Assembly: GCF_004551525.1 (NCBI RefSeq)
Contig: NZ_SATR01000006.1
Location: 92,130 to 156,129, forward strand
Direction of reading: 5' to 3'
Length of the DNA stretch: 64,000 nucleotides
DNA from: Vibrio ouci
Lineage (GTDB): Bacteria > Pseudomonadota > Gammaproteobacteria > Enterobacterales > Vibrionaceae
Both the position numbers and the translations under genes were made by a program. Positions 26,887 through 35,998 of this stretch are shown piece after piece. The notes under the pieces are model-generated. The model was not told the origin of the DNA. It saw only the letters and a list, made by a program, of their open reading frames with translations, and did no database searches. Position 1 is the stretch's first letter. The number at the start of each line of letters is the position of its first letter.

Positions 26887-29772
26887 CTAATTTAATAGTT
26901 CTTTTAAGGCTTGTTTTGACTGCTGGACCAATTGGATTAACGCCTGTTTGTTGTTGGTATAACAAGTTAATGGTGCACTATCTTTCTCAATGAGTAGGCA
27001 AATATCAAACAGAGCATTGAGTCCCATACTTCCCGCAGAACCTTTGAGTTTATGAGCAAGTTGCTTGACGCCGTTATTATCTTGGGTGGCATCTAGGAGC
27101 TTAAGAATCTCATCCGCTCCTTGATTAAACAAGTGGCCAATGTCTCGCATTTTTTCTTTGCCCAGCACTTGCATGTCTGCAATAACGATTTTGCTGTCGA
27201 TGATTACTCGTTGTTCCATCTCGCTGTCACCCCCACCTTCATAACATTCGGCTTGCTCAAGAATAAGCTCTTGCCCATCTAAGCTGTTTTGTACAATGAC
27301 ACACAGCGCGTCTTTATCGAGCGGTTTAGGTAAATATCCATCAAAACCTGCGGCAAGATAGCTTTGTACTTCTTCATTATATACATGGGCAGATACTGCG
27401 ATCATAGGTGTTGGTGTTATATTGAGCTCAACCTCTACTTGTTTGAGTTCAGCGAGCAATTCAATACCATCACAATCTGGCAAGTTTATATCCATCAAGA
27501 CTATGTCGAAGCGTTGATCGGTAAACACGTCCTTCGCTTGCTTGCCATCAATTGCTGTTTGGACAGTATGCCCCATACTTTCTAAGAACCCTTCTGCAAC
27601 CATGCAATTGACCGGATTATCTTCGATGAGTAGAACTTTAGCTTTGAGTTTACATTCCGAGACGGTTTCAGACTCTTCAACTTCTTGACCTGCAGCTAAC
27701 GGAATCGAGAACCAGAAACGACTCCCTTCACCAACGCTCGATTCAACCAGCAATTCGCCATCCATCGCTTCGACAATACGTTTACTGATTGCTAAACCCA
27801 GCCCAGTCCCTCCCTTAGAACTTAAGCCCCCGGAGGCTTGAGTAAAGGCATCAAACAGTGTGACTTGCTCTTGCTCACTGATACCGACACCACTGTCTGA
27901 TACTTCAAACAAAACGTGGCCGTCACAATCAGGGTCGAGTGACACATAGATATCGACATAGCCCTGATCAGTAAACTTAATCGCATTACCAACTAAGTTA
28001 TTGAGCACTTGGCTAATACGGGTGACATCACCATGCCAAAACTTTTCAACATCACTTTCAATAGTACAAGCGAGTTCTAGTGATTTCTCTTTTGCTCGCC
28101 CATCCAGCAGATGCTTAGTGTCATCGACCATAGAATATAGGTTAAAGTCGACAGGTCGTATCTCTAAGTGGCCAGCTTCGATTTTGGAGTAATCAAGCAC
28201 GTCGTTTAGGATCGCCAGCAATGTTGTGCCACTGCGATTTATCACATCAACGTAATAGCCTTGCTTGCTGTCTAAACCTGCATCTTTTAGTAGTCTTGCT
28301 GTCCCGAGCACGCCATTCATTGGCGTACGTATTTCATGACTCATCGTGGCTAAGAATGCAGATTTCGCTCGGCTTGCTTGCTCCGCTAGAGTGCGCGCTC
28401 TTGCGTGGTTTTCCACCTCTTCATTAAGACGGACGTTAGCATCTTGTAATTGGTGAGTTCGTTCAGTCACTAGCTCTTCTAAGTGTTCTTTGTGTTCTTG
28501 TAACTCGCGCTTGGCTTTAGCCTCACTTTCCGCGACGACTTTTAACGCATGAGCGGTATTACGAGCAGTGATGATCGCTTGCCCCATATGTGCCAACTCA
28601 TCATTCCCTTTAACCGTCACATCCACTTTCAGTTGACCTTTAGCGATAGACAATAGCGCCGATGAGTATTCAGCCAAACGTTTGAGCACCGAGACATAAA
28701 CCACTTTCCAAACGATCAAAACAACGATCACCATGCCGAGCACGGTAATGATCGTCAGGGTTAGTTGCGCATAGTCTAAGGTGGTTTTTAGCTCTGATAC
28801 GGCCACGGTTGTTGCTGCGTTCGATTCATCAACCAGTTTGTTTACCGTTGTATTCAGAGCCGAGAACTGATCGAGGGTGTTCTGCATTAACTGCTGTGCT
28901 AAAGCTTCGTTTTCATAACGCTGCAGCAAGACATCAAACACCACTTCTCGTTCATCAAGCTGCTTTAACAAGTCAACCATTTGAATTGAACGCGTCGGAT
29001 CTTCTACTGCTTGTACGCGACGTTTCATTATCGATAGATTATTCACAAACTCCTGGCGAATCGTTTTAATACGGTTTATGTCTGAAATCGTGCGAGTTTC
29101 TTCAATATGATTGAGAAGCTTAAACGCCAACAGATGCAGCTCATGAAGACGTTCAGAAAGATCAAGGTCGACTTCAACCAAGGTATCGAGTGCTTTATAC
29201 GCTTGCTGAGTCTTTTGCTTAGATAGTAAATCGTAGATGTGGGTGACGTTAGCAACAGCAATGGTCGAGGTATTGGAAACCTGGGTACGTGTCAGTTGTT
29301 CCAGTTCTTGTGCCAGCTTACGCAACTCTTCTGTACGTACGACCAACTCTTGATCTAGGAATAGACGCTTTTCAACTGTAATACCCAGCTTGGCAAGTGT
29401 ATCAATGACAACCTGTAAATCAGTCTCTAACTTGGTCAGTAGTTCGGAATCAAAAGAGTCAGAACCAAGCTGTTTAATATGCGTCAGTAAAGACTCCAAC
29501 TGAGCGAACAGCTCCTGCCCAGCTTGTTGACGCTCTTTTTCGGTCTTAGCATTAGATAGGACCTGTACGGAAGATATGATCCGAGAGGAAAGCACAGAGA
29601 CCTGACGCGCCTCAATCATGGAAGGAATCGCTGAATTAACGACGTTACGCTCTGTTTTAGCCACAAAGCTAAAACCAAACACTCCGATAAGAGCGGAAAT
29701 CAAAACCAGCAAGGCCATTGCCAAAAATGCAAACAATAACTTACGCCCAATACTGGCTTTAGCAAGTAACAC
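26887..29772 (-). CDS. torS: TMAO-responsive hybrid sensor kinase TorS
   Basis: This 961-residue hybrid kinase senses trimethylamine-N-oxide with the periplasmic protein TorT. Its order is a transmembrane helix (about 12-32), a long helical periplasmic sensor (about 35-330), a second transmembrane helix (about 333-355), HAMP (to about 410), a coiled coil, HisKA with phospho-His H479 (SHEIRTPMNGVLG), HATPase (GTGLGLAIS near 668), a receiver (VLMDINLPDCDG) and a C-terminal HPt domain (AHKLKGSAGSMG). This is the full phosphorelay of E. coli TorS. The start is GTG at 29772. The torT gene is divergent 80 bases away. No torR or torCAD is visible in the window. Confidence 0.93.
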   Translation of the reverse strand: MLLAKASIGRKLLFAFLAMALLVLISALIGVFGFSFVAKTERNVVNSAIPSMIEARQVSVLSSRIISSVQVLSNAKTEKERQQAGQELFAQLESLLTHIKQLGSDSFDSELLTKLETDLQVVIDTLAKLGITVEKRLFLDQELVVRTEELRKLAQELEQLTRTQVSNTSTIAVANVTHIYDLLSKQKTQQAYKALDTLVEVDLDLSERLHELHLLAFKLLNHIEETRTISDINRIKTIRQEFVNNLSIMKRRVQAVEDPTRSIQMVDLLKQLDEREVVFDVLLQRYENEALAQQLMQNTLDQFSALNTTVNKLVDESNAATTVAVSELKTTLDYAQLTLTIITVLGMVIVVLIVWKVVYVSVLKRLAEYSSALLSIAKGQLKVDVTVKGNDELAHMGQAIITARNTAHALKVVAESEAKAKRELQEHKEHLEELVTERTHQLQDANVRLNEEVENHARARTLAEQASRAKSAFLATMSHEIRTPMNGVLGTARLLKDAGLDSKQGYYVDVINRSGTTLLAILNDVLDYSKIEAGHLEIRPVDFNLYSMVDDTKHLLDGRAKEKSLELACTIESDVEKFWHGDVTRISQVLNNLVGNAIKFTDQGYVDIYVSLDPDCDGHVLFEVSDSGVGISEQEQVTLFDAFTQASGGLSSKGGTGLGLAISKRIVEAMDGELLVESSVGEGSRFWFSIPLAAGQEVEESETVSECKLKAKVLLIEDNPVNCMVAEGFLESMGHTVQTAIDGKQAKDVFTDQRFDIVLMDINLPDCDGIELLAELKQVEVELNITPTPMIAVSAHVYNEEVQSYLAAGFDGYLPKPLDKDALCVIVQNSLDGQELILEQAECYEGGGDSEMEQRVIIDSKIVIADMQVLGKEKMRDIGHLFNQGADEILKLLDATQDNNGVKQLAHKLKGSAGSMGLNALFDICLLIEKDSAPLTCYTNNKQALIQLVQQSKQALKELLN

Positions 29773-29852
29773 GATGAATCTTCACTTCTTTAGTCATCTA
29801 TAATGCGGTATATTTTGCAGTGTTTATAGGGCCTTTACCAACGAAATACTGC

Positions 29853-30863
29853 ATGTCTTTGATCTCCGCTATTAAAAAGCGAGCTACAACCTTAAGCGCT
29901 GTGCTACTGATTGCTATTGCAAATCAGGCTCAGGCGCAAGAACCGCTACGAATCTGTGGAATCTACCCTCATTTAAAAGACTCATACTGGCTGTCGGTCA
30001 ACTACGGCATGGTTGACGAAGCGAAGAAACAAAACGTCGATTTAAGAGTACTTGAAGCCGGTGGCTACCTTAATCTAGAAAAGCAGCGCCAGCATTTGTC
30101 GCTATGTGTTCGTTGGAACGCCGATGCGATTATTTTAGGCACAGTTGCTCCTGACCTATTTTATGACTCTCTACGCCAGTACGTTGGCAGCACTCCCGTT
30201 TTTGCTACGGTTAATAAGTTCTTAGTTGATGACAACAATAAAACCAACCTTAAAGGTGAAGTTGGCGTCGATTGGTACTGGATGGGTTACTACACTGGTG
30301 AGTATTTAAAATCTAAACACCCTAAAGGTTCAGGCATTGCAAACGTATCACTTTTGCCGGGCCCTAAATCGAGTGGTGGTACCAAGCCAGTTATCCAAGG
30401 TTTCTATGCGGCAATTCAAAACAGTGACATTCATATCACCGAAACCTTGTGGGCAGACAACGACAAGGAGTTACAGCGTAACCTAGTTCAGTCCGCTATC
30501 GATAACCCTGATGTTGATTATATCGTAGGTAGTGCGGTCGCTATTGAAGCGGCGATCAGTGAACTTCGTAGCGCTGGAAAAACTAACAAGATAGGCTTGG
30601 TTTCTACCTATCTAAGTCATGGCGTCTATCGTGGATTACTGCGCGATAGAGTTGAATTCGCTCCTACTGATAAAATGGTTTTACAAGGCCGATTGTCTAT
30701 CCAACAAGCGGTTAGCTACCTGCGCGGTGAGCCGTATGAGAAAATAATGGCTCCAATCATTGAGCCGCTCACGCCACACAAATTGAATCCAAAGGTGATT
30801 GACCAATCGCTCTCTCCTTCGGAATATCGACCAACTTTTTACGTCTATAACGAAAACAAATAA
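29853..30863 (+). CDS. torT: Periplasmic TMAO-sensing protein TorT
   Basis: This 336-residue periplasmic-binding-protein-like partner of TorS is close to the 342 residues of E. coli TorT. A signal peptide (MSLISAIKKRATTLSAVLLI to AQA) precedes PLRICGIYPHLKDSYWLSVN, and the two-lobe fold shows RWNADAIILGTVAPDLFYD and VDYIVGSAVAIEAAI. It binds TMAO and modulates TorS. I use the ATG at 29853; a GTG at 29820 would add eleven residues before the signal peptide. It is divergent from torS and ends 13 bases before mgsA. Confidence 0.92.
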   Translation: MSLISAIKKRATTLSAVLLIAIANQAQAQEPLRICGIYPHLKDSYWLSVNYGMVDEAKKQNVDLRVLEAGGYLNLEKQRQHLSLCVRWNADAIILGTVAPDLFYDSLRQYVGSTPVFATVNKFLVDDNNKTNLKGEVGVDWYWMGYYTGEYLKSKHPKGSGIANVSLLPGPKSSGGTKPVIQGFYAAIQNSDIHITETLWADNDKELQRNLVQSAIDNPDVDYIVGSAVAIEAAISELRSAGKTNKIGLVSTYLSHGVYRGLLRDRVEFAPTDKMVLQGRLSIQQAVSYLRGEPYEKIMAPIIEPLTPHKLNPKVIDQSLSPSEYRPTFYVYNENK

Positions 30864-30876
30864 TTAGGAAGTCTAA

Positions 30877-31332
30877 ATGGAAAAAACGACTCGTACTCTA
30901 CCGGAAAACAAACACATTGCTTTAGTTGCACACGACAACTGTAAGCCAGAGTTACTTCGCTGGGTTAAAGAGAATAAAGAAAAACTACAAGGGCACTTCC
31001 TTTACGCGACAGGCACCACGGGCTCAATGCTGAGCAAAGAAACTGGATTAGCCATTAAAAGCATGATCAGCGGCCCAATGGGTGGCGACCAGCAACTTGG
31101 CGCTTTGATTTCTGAAGGTAAAATTGATGTACTGATTTTCTTCTGGGATCCTCTAAACGCGGTACCGCATGACCCTGATGTAAAAGCACTGCTACGTATT
31201 GCTAGTGTGTGGAACATTCCAGTGGCAACTAACCGTGCAACGGCTAAGTTCATTATCGAGTCAGAGCTGATTGAACAAAAAGTGGATATTGAAATCCCAG
31301 ATTACGAAGCTTACTTAGCTAATCGTACTTAG
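30877..31332 (+). CDS. mgsA: Methylglyoxal synthase
   Basis: This 151-residue enzyme converts dihydroxyacetone phosphate to methylglyoxal and phosphate, a bypass of lower glycolysis. It shows the family motifs [11 protein letters not shown] (1-25 region), [15 protein letters not shown] (about 46-60), the [13 protein letters not shown] active-site segment with its catalytic Asp, and [22 protein letters not shown]. The AGGAAG site and the 13-base gap suggest transcription together with torT. A strong bidirectional terminator follows. Confidence 0.96.
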   Translation: MEKTTRTLPENKHIALVAHDNCKPELLRWVKENKEKLQGHFLYATGTTGSMLSKETGLAIKSMISGPMGGDQQLGALISEGKIDVLIFFWDPLNAVPHDPDVKALLRIASVWNIPVATNRATAKFIIESELIEQKVDIEIPDYEAYLANRT

Positions 31333-31347
31333 GATACTCAGATTTAG

Positions 31348-31376
31348 AAAAGCCTGCATATTTGCAGGCTTTTTTT
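31348..31376. terminator. Terminator after mgsA
   Basis: AAAGCCTGCA pairs with TGCAGGCTTT around a TATT loop, followed by a long T-run. It is also usable by the convergent RND gene. Confidence 0.88.
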
Positions 31377-31385
31377 ACGTGTCCG

Positions 31386-34300
31386 TTATGATTGCTGAAC
31401 CACTAAGTCGGGCTCTTTGTCACTGAAGAACAAGCTATATAGCACTGGCACGACCCCCAATGTCAGTACCGTACCTACAGCCATACCAAAAATCATCACG
31501 ATTGCCATTGAATACCAGAACTCACCTCCAGAAATCGCCAGCGGCACAAGACCGAGTATGGTTGTTAGTGTGGTCATGACGATTGGTCTAAAACGGGTGA
31601 CACAGGCTTCGATAATTGCCTCTCTCACTGCTTTGCCTTCACCCTTCGCTTGTTCGATTCGATCAATTAACACAATGCCGTTGTTAATAATAATCCCCGC
31701 CAAACTGAAAATGCCGAGCATTGCCGGGAAGGTAAAATAGGCCCCGGTAATTAACAGCCCTGCCGACGCACCGATCAAAGAAAGCGGGATTGTCATAAGA
31801 ATAATGGCGGGTTTTCTGATTGAGTTGAACTGAAGTAGCAGTAAAAGAATCATTACTGCAAAGCACTGAGGCAAGTAACCAAATAATGCGCCGTTAGCTT
31901 TACTGGCTCCTTTAAGTTCTCCACCAAGCATCACTCTATAGCCATCAGGCAGGACAAATTTATCAAGTTCAGGCTGAACCAATTTGTTGAGCTGGCTTGC
32001 TTGTAACTCATCGTGCTTAACACTGATGGTTATCGTTCTTTCTAAATTAAAGCGGCGAATCACTGAAGGCTCACTGTGCGCTTCTATTTTGGCAAATTGA
32101 ATAAGCGGCAACGCAGCCCCTGTCCCACTTGCTACAATCTGAGCGGAAAACAATTGCTCAATATTTTTATCTTCATCATCCCCACTAACCATTACCGGTA
32201 TGACATCAGCATCATTGCGAAAGCTGGTTATTTCTCGGCCTCGCAAATAGCTATCAAGGCTTTGTGCGATATCACGACTCGAAACACCTGCTCTGAGTGC
32301 TAATGCCTGATCGATATTTACCACTAATTTAGGAACGTTGTTTTCCCAGTCGTTACGTACACCCACTGCCCCCGGTACTTTTCGCAATACTTGTTCAATT
32401 TGTAGCGCGATTCGTTGCAGCGTTGCTATATCTTCACCGACAACTTGATACTCAACTAAACCAAGCTCTGTGCCTCCTAACCACATTCGCTTGGCCTGCC
32501 CACTCGCTTCAGGTAAATCAGTAATAAAGAATCGATTGGTTTTCTCGACCATCTCCAATGCACTGCCTGCATCGACGGTGTTTACTATCAGGAATGCTCT
32601 ATTAGGCTGACGATCGATTGGAGACAGGGCGAGAAAAAATCGTGGTCCGCCGTCCCCCACATACGCGACTGTACTCGTCACATTTGGGTTTTGCGATTTA
32701 TCCAATAACCATTGATTCAAGCGTTTGGTGACTAATTGCGTTTCACTGACCTTGGTTCCGGCGGGCAAGTCAACGAACACCAGATATTGGTTGCGCTCTG
32801 AACCCGGCATAAATTGAATCGTTACATATTTAAAGCCATAGATAGCGAGCGCAAATGTCGCAAGCATTGCGATGATAAAGCTCATCCGATAATTCAAAAT
32901 CGTCGAGATAGCGTTTCGGTAAGCTAAATGAACGCGCGTGTCTTTAGGCTGACGAGTCGCGCATTGCGTATCCTTAATAAACCAAACGCACATCACTGGT
33001 GTGGCGAACAAGCACAAAAACCAAGAGCTGAGCAGTGCGATGGTAATCACCTGAGAAAGCGAGCGTAAATACTCTCCTGTCACGTCCTGTGCTAAAAGTA
33101 GTGGCATAAAGGCCAATATGGTGGTTAGTGATGATGTTAATAGCGGTAATGCCATTGTTTTTGCCGCGCCAATCGCCGCCTCAGAGCGCTCCACTCCCTC
33201 AGATATCATGGTTTTAATGTATTCCGCCATCACAATGCCGTTATCAACCAATAAGCCAAGCGCAATGATGATCGCTGCGATCGACATTCGTTGCAGTTCA
33301 ACGCCCCACAATGTCATGCCGATCACGGTCATCAAAATGGTTAGAGGCACAATACTACCCACGATTAGGCCCATACGTGTGCCTAGGAAGACCATGACCA
33401 CGGCGAGCACAACTGCGATGGTTTGGAGTAAATTGTTCGTTGCAGATTTGACCGCCACATCGACTTTGGCAGGCTGAAACGTCGCAAGTTCTAGTGTCAT
33501 TCCGACAGGAAGCCGATCGTTTTGTTCAATGAGAAAACGCTCAATTTCCTTACCAAACTGATCGCTTTGCGCGCCATCAACCATCGCTGCTGCGATGACA
33601 ATTGCTCGGTTATTATTGAAATAGACAGGTGTGTTAAATGGTTCTTCGTAGCCTCGGTATACATCCGCTAAGTCACGTAGAAAGACCGTGTTATCGAGCT
33701 CACGCACATACAGGTCAAGGTTAAGAATATCCTCAACACTTTGAAAGTTACCGGTCGGTTCGATCTCAACTTCTAGTGTTCCCGCTTCAATAACCCCACC
33801 GGGAAGCACGACATTGCGCGCCTGTAAGGTTTGTATAACCTGCTTAAACTGAAATTTTTCATTTTCTAACGCATCGGGCTTGGCTTTGATCCAAATACGT
33901 TCTTCGTTGACACCATACAGTTCTACTTGTGACACAGACGGATAACTATTGAGCCGATCTTGTATTTGCTCCGATACCTTATTGAGCTCACGTTGGCTAA
34001 AACCATCACCATAAAGAGCGATCGTTGCAGAATAGACTTGGCCAAACTCATCGTTAACGAATGGTCCTTGTGTGCCGTCGGGTAACTGAGATTTCATCGC
34101 TTCCATACGATTTCTCAGATTGTCCCATATAGGTTGTAAATTAAAGTGGCGATCGTGAACGGTTACGTTGATTTGAGTAACTCCAGTACGCGAGAAGGAT
34201 TTGATATCCGTTACTTCTGGGATTTGCTTAATTTCGCGTTCTAGAGGTTTAGTAATGAAGTTTTCTATCCTTTCCGGAGACATACCAGGAAACTGTGCGA

Positions 34301-34445
34301 CGACAATCGCATTGCGGATTAGGATCTCTGGGTCTTCCTTGCTTGGTGCGGCGACGAAGGTCTTATAACCAATGACAAGCAGCATGATTAGAAATACTTG
34401 GGTGAATCTATGGTATTTGAGCGCTAGCTCAGTCAGTCTATGCAT
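31386..34445 (-). CDS. RND-family efflux permease (divergent HAE-type)
   Basis: This 1019-residue proton-driven RND pump has twelve transmembrane helices and two large periplasmic loops. The proton-relay region in TM4 reads GLLVDNGIVMAEY, so the usual Asp-Asp pair is D401-N402. In TM10 the usual Lys of AcrB is Asn (N921, INNGIVLID). It therefore belongs to a divergent subgroup, unlike the classical pump at 46091. I place the start at 34445 (MHRLTELALKYH), ten bases after the adaptor stop and preceded by AAGGG; the longer reading overlaps the adaptor gene. No outer-membrane channel gene is adjacent. The substrate is unknown. Confidence 0.93.
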   Translation of the reverse strand: MHRLTELALKYHRFTQVFLIMLLVIGYKTFVAAPSKEDPEILIRNAIVVAQFPGMSPERIENFITKPLEREIKQIPEVTDIKSFSRTGVTQINVTVHDRHFNLQPIWDNLRNRMEAMKSQLPDGTQGPFVNDEFGQVYSATIALYGDGFSQRELNKVSEQIQDRLNSYPSVSQVELYGVNEERIWIKAKPDALENEKFQFKQVIQTLQARNVVLPGGVIEAGTLEVEIEPTGNFQSVEDILNLDLYVRELDNTVFLRDLADVYRGYEEPFNTPVYFNNNRAIVIAAAMVDGAQSDQFGKEIERFLIEQNDRLPVGMTLELATFQPAKVDVAVKSATNNLLQTIAVVLAVVMVFLGTRMGLIVGSIVPLTILMTVIGMTLWGVELQRMSIAAIIIALGLLVDNGIVMAEYIKTMISEGVERSEAAIGAAKTMALPLLTSSLTTILAFMPLLLAQDVTGEYLRSLSQVITIALLSSWFLCLFATPVMCVWFIKDTQCATRQPKDTRVHLAYRNAISTILNYRMSFIIAMLATFALAIYGFKYVTIQFMPGSERNQYLVFVDLPAGTKVSETQLVTKRLNQWLLDKSQNPNVTSTVAYVGDGGPRFFLALSPIDRQPNRAFLIVNTVDAGSALEMVEKTNRFFITDLPEASGQAKRMWLGGTELGLVEYQVVGEDIATLQRIALQIEQVLRKVPGAVGVRNDWENNVPKLVVNIDQALALRAGVSSRDIAQSLDSYLRGREITSFRNDADVIPVMVSGDDEDKNIEQLFSAQIVASGTGAALPLIQFAKIEAHSEPSVIRRFNLERTITISVKHDELQASQLNKLVQPELDKFVLPDGYRVMLGGELKGASKANGALFGYLPQCFAVMILLLLLQFNSIRKPAIILMTIPLSLIGASAGLLITGAYFTFPAMLGIFSLAGIIINNGIVLIDRIEQAKGEGKAVREAIIEACVTRFRPIVMTTLTTILGLVPLAISGGEFWYSMAIVMIFGMAVGTVLTLGVVPVLYSLFFSDKEPDLVVQQS

Positions 34446-34455
34446 GGTAAAGCCC

Positions 34456-35553
34456 TTAAATACCGTTCCAAAGAGCGACTTTTTGCCCTTCATAAAGGTA
34501 TGGTATACCCGCAACGACTACTTTTTCACCCGCATTAAGGTTACTAAGAACCACAACCTCACTATTGATATTTCGTCTTACTTGCACATAGCGTTTTTCC
34601 AGCGCCATCGTCGAATTAACAATATAGATTGCTGCATTTTCTGTCTGATCATTCGCATCGTGATCATTAAAGTTAAATGCCGACAAAGGGAGTAACACGA
34701 CTTTTTCATGTGCTTGCCCTACTTTAAATTCGACATTCGCTGTCATACCGTTTCGCAATTGATGATTAACGTTGTCGAGCATTAAGCTGACACTGTAGGC
34801 GTTGCCTTTTTCAACCACGGCGCCTATCTCGCTAACGGCCCCCGTTAATGTCACAGACTCAAGCGCAGGTACTGTCACACTGATTTGGGAACCAAAGTCG
34901 ACTTGTTGAATCAAGGATTCGGGAACTAGGAAATCAACCTGATAGGCGCTTGAATTGATCAACTCAATCACAGTAGTGCCAGAGCTAATTTTGGTAAATT
35001 CATCTAAGAATACAGTGCTAACTTGGCCAGAAAACGGCGCGTAAAGTGAGGTTCTAGAAAGGTTGAGTGCGGCATTGTTTACATCTGTTCTAGCGACATT
35101 AACTTGCTGCACTTTTGCATCGAGGTCGGCTTTAATAGAGAACAATTCAGAGTCTGAGACAAACCCCTTTTCCTTTAGTTTACGCGCTCGATCATATTGA
35201 TCTTTTGCCTGAAAATGAGCTGCGTTGGCGGAGCCGAGCGCTGCATTGGCCTTATTCAGTGCCAAGCGAAACTCTTCTTTGTCTAGCTCCGCTATCAACT
35301 CACCTTTATTAACGCGTTGACCTTTTTTGACATGGATGACTTCAACTGTACCGTTGACTTTAAAGCTCAACGGTGAGGTCGTCGCACTCTTGATCTCTCC
35401 ACCAAACTGACGTGACTGCTGATAACCTTTAAACTCAGTTTCAACGAACTTGACGCTTTTGATTGGTGATTCAACCTGTTCTACTTCGTCGCCAACACGA
35501 TCACCGCACCCAATCAATGATGCGAGCATAGGCAGGAACAAAAAACGTTTCAC
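34456..35553 (-). CDS. RND periplasmic adaptor lipoprotein
   Basis: This 365-residue membrane-fusion protein pairs with the permease at 31386. The GTG start at 35553 gives VKRFLFLPMLASLIGC, a lipoprotein signal with the lipobox Cys at residue 16; longer starts put an unrelated sequence ahead of it. The order is a biotinyl-lipoyl-like half (VNGTVEVIHVKKGQRVNKGELIAELD), an alpha-helical hairpin (about 85-150), the second lipoyl half (LYAPFSGQVSTVFLDEFTKIS), then beta-barrel and membrane-proximal domains. The helical hairpin would contact a TolC-type channel encoded elsewhere. Confidence 0.92.
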   Translation of the reverse strand: MKRFLFLPMLASLIGCGDRVGDEVEQVESPIKSVKFVETEFKGYQQSRQFGGEIKSATTSPLSFKVNGTVEVIHVKKGQRVNKGELIAELDKEEFRLALNKANAALGSANAAHFQAKDQYDRARKLKEKGFVSDSELFSIKADLDAKVQQVNVARTDVNNAALNLSRTSLYAPFSGQVSTVFLDEFTKISSGTTVIELINSSAYQVDFLVPESLIQQVDFGSQISVTVPALESVTLTGAVSEIGAVVEKGNAYSVSLMLDNVNHQLRNGMTANVEFKVGQAHEKVVLLPLSAFNFNDHDANDQTENAAIYIVNSTMALEKRYVQVRRNINSEVVVLSNLNAGEKVVVAGIPYLYEGQKVALWNGI

Positions 35554-35571
35554 AATACGATTCTCTATATA

Positions 35572-35604
35572 GTATTTGATACCATTATATACAGAACATT
35601 GTAT
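35572..35604. promoter_or_regulatory. Inverted repeats upstream of the RND adaptor gene
   Basis: Two short palindromes lie just upstream of the adaptor start: GTAT-TTG-ATAC (35572-35582) and ATACA-GAACAT-TGTAT (35589-35604). The second resembles TetR-family operators of efflux genes. No regulator gene is adjacent, so the binding factor is unknown. Confidence 0.45.
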
Positions 35605-35713
35605 TTTTAAAGATTGACCGCTGGCATTATATGAATTGCTTCTCAAACTTTTGCAATTGATCTCGCTGACGGGCTTTCTGAAGAGGAATTAGACTAAAAT
35701 AGAATTGTAACGA

Positions 35714-35736
35714 CACAGGTATGTAGTTAACCTGTG
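35714..35736. promoter_or_regulatory. Inverted repeat upstream of the zinc-ribbon gene
   Basis: CACAGGT (35714-35720) and ACCTGTG (35730-35736) are perfect arms around nine bases, 53 bases ahead of the ATG at 35789. There is no T-run on the plus strand, so an operator is more likely than a terminator. Confidence 0.5.
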
Positions 35737-35788
35737 AACATAATAAAAAAACAACGTTAAAGTCACTTTTGCTGCTAGGAGAACCTTT

Positions 35789-35998
35789 ATGACATCAGAA
35801 CATACCGACCATGATGTACTTTGTTGCCCACTTTGCGGTAGCGAAGAGTATTTGTTATCTAGCAACGACAAAATGTTATGCGCAGAATGCGGGTCATTCT
35901 TTGAAGACATCAAATCTATCATCATCACCCAACCCGTTATGCCGCATATTTCAGCCTGTAGAGAAATGCCCCCTCTACTCACCTTACCTATGCATTAG
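35789..35998 (+). CDS. Small zinc-ribbon protein
   Basis: This 69-residue protein has two Cys pairs, C13-x-x-C16 (CPLCG) and C31-x-x-C34 (CAECG), spaced as in a rubredoxin-like zinc ribbon. The ligand-bearing part occupies residues 10-40; the tail is unremarkable. I do not recognise a named family. A consensus AGGAGA precedes the ATG at eight bases, which supports a real gene. It probably binds zinc and may contact nucleic acid or another protein, but that is inference. Its TAG stop interlocks with the TAA of the convergent HAD gene in a shared TTAG. Confidence 0.75.
   Translation: MTSEHTDHDVLCCPLCGSEEYLLSSNDKMLCAECGSFFEDIKSIIITQPVMPHISACREMPPLLTLPMH

Noticed and set aside
34456..34514. N-terminal extension of the RND permease overlapping the adaptor gene
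   Set aside because: The ATG at 34445 has AAGGG and begins with the typical RND N terminus; the extension reads through the adaptor 3' end.
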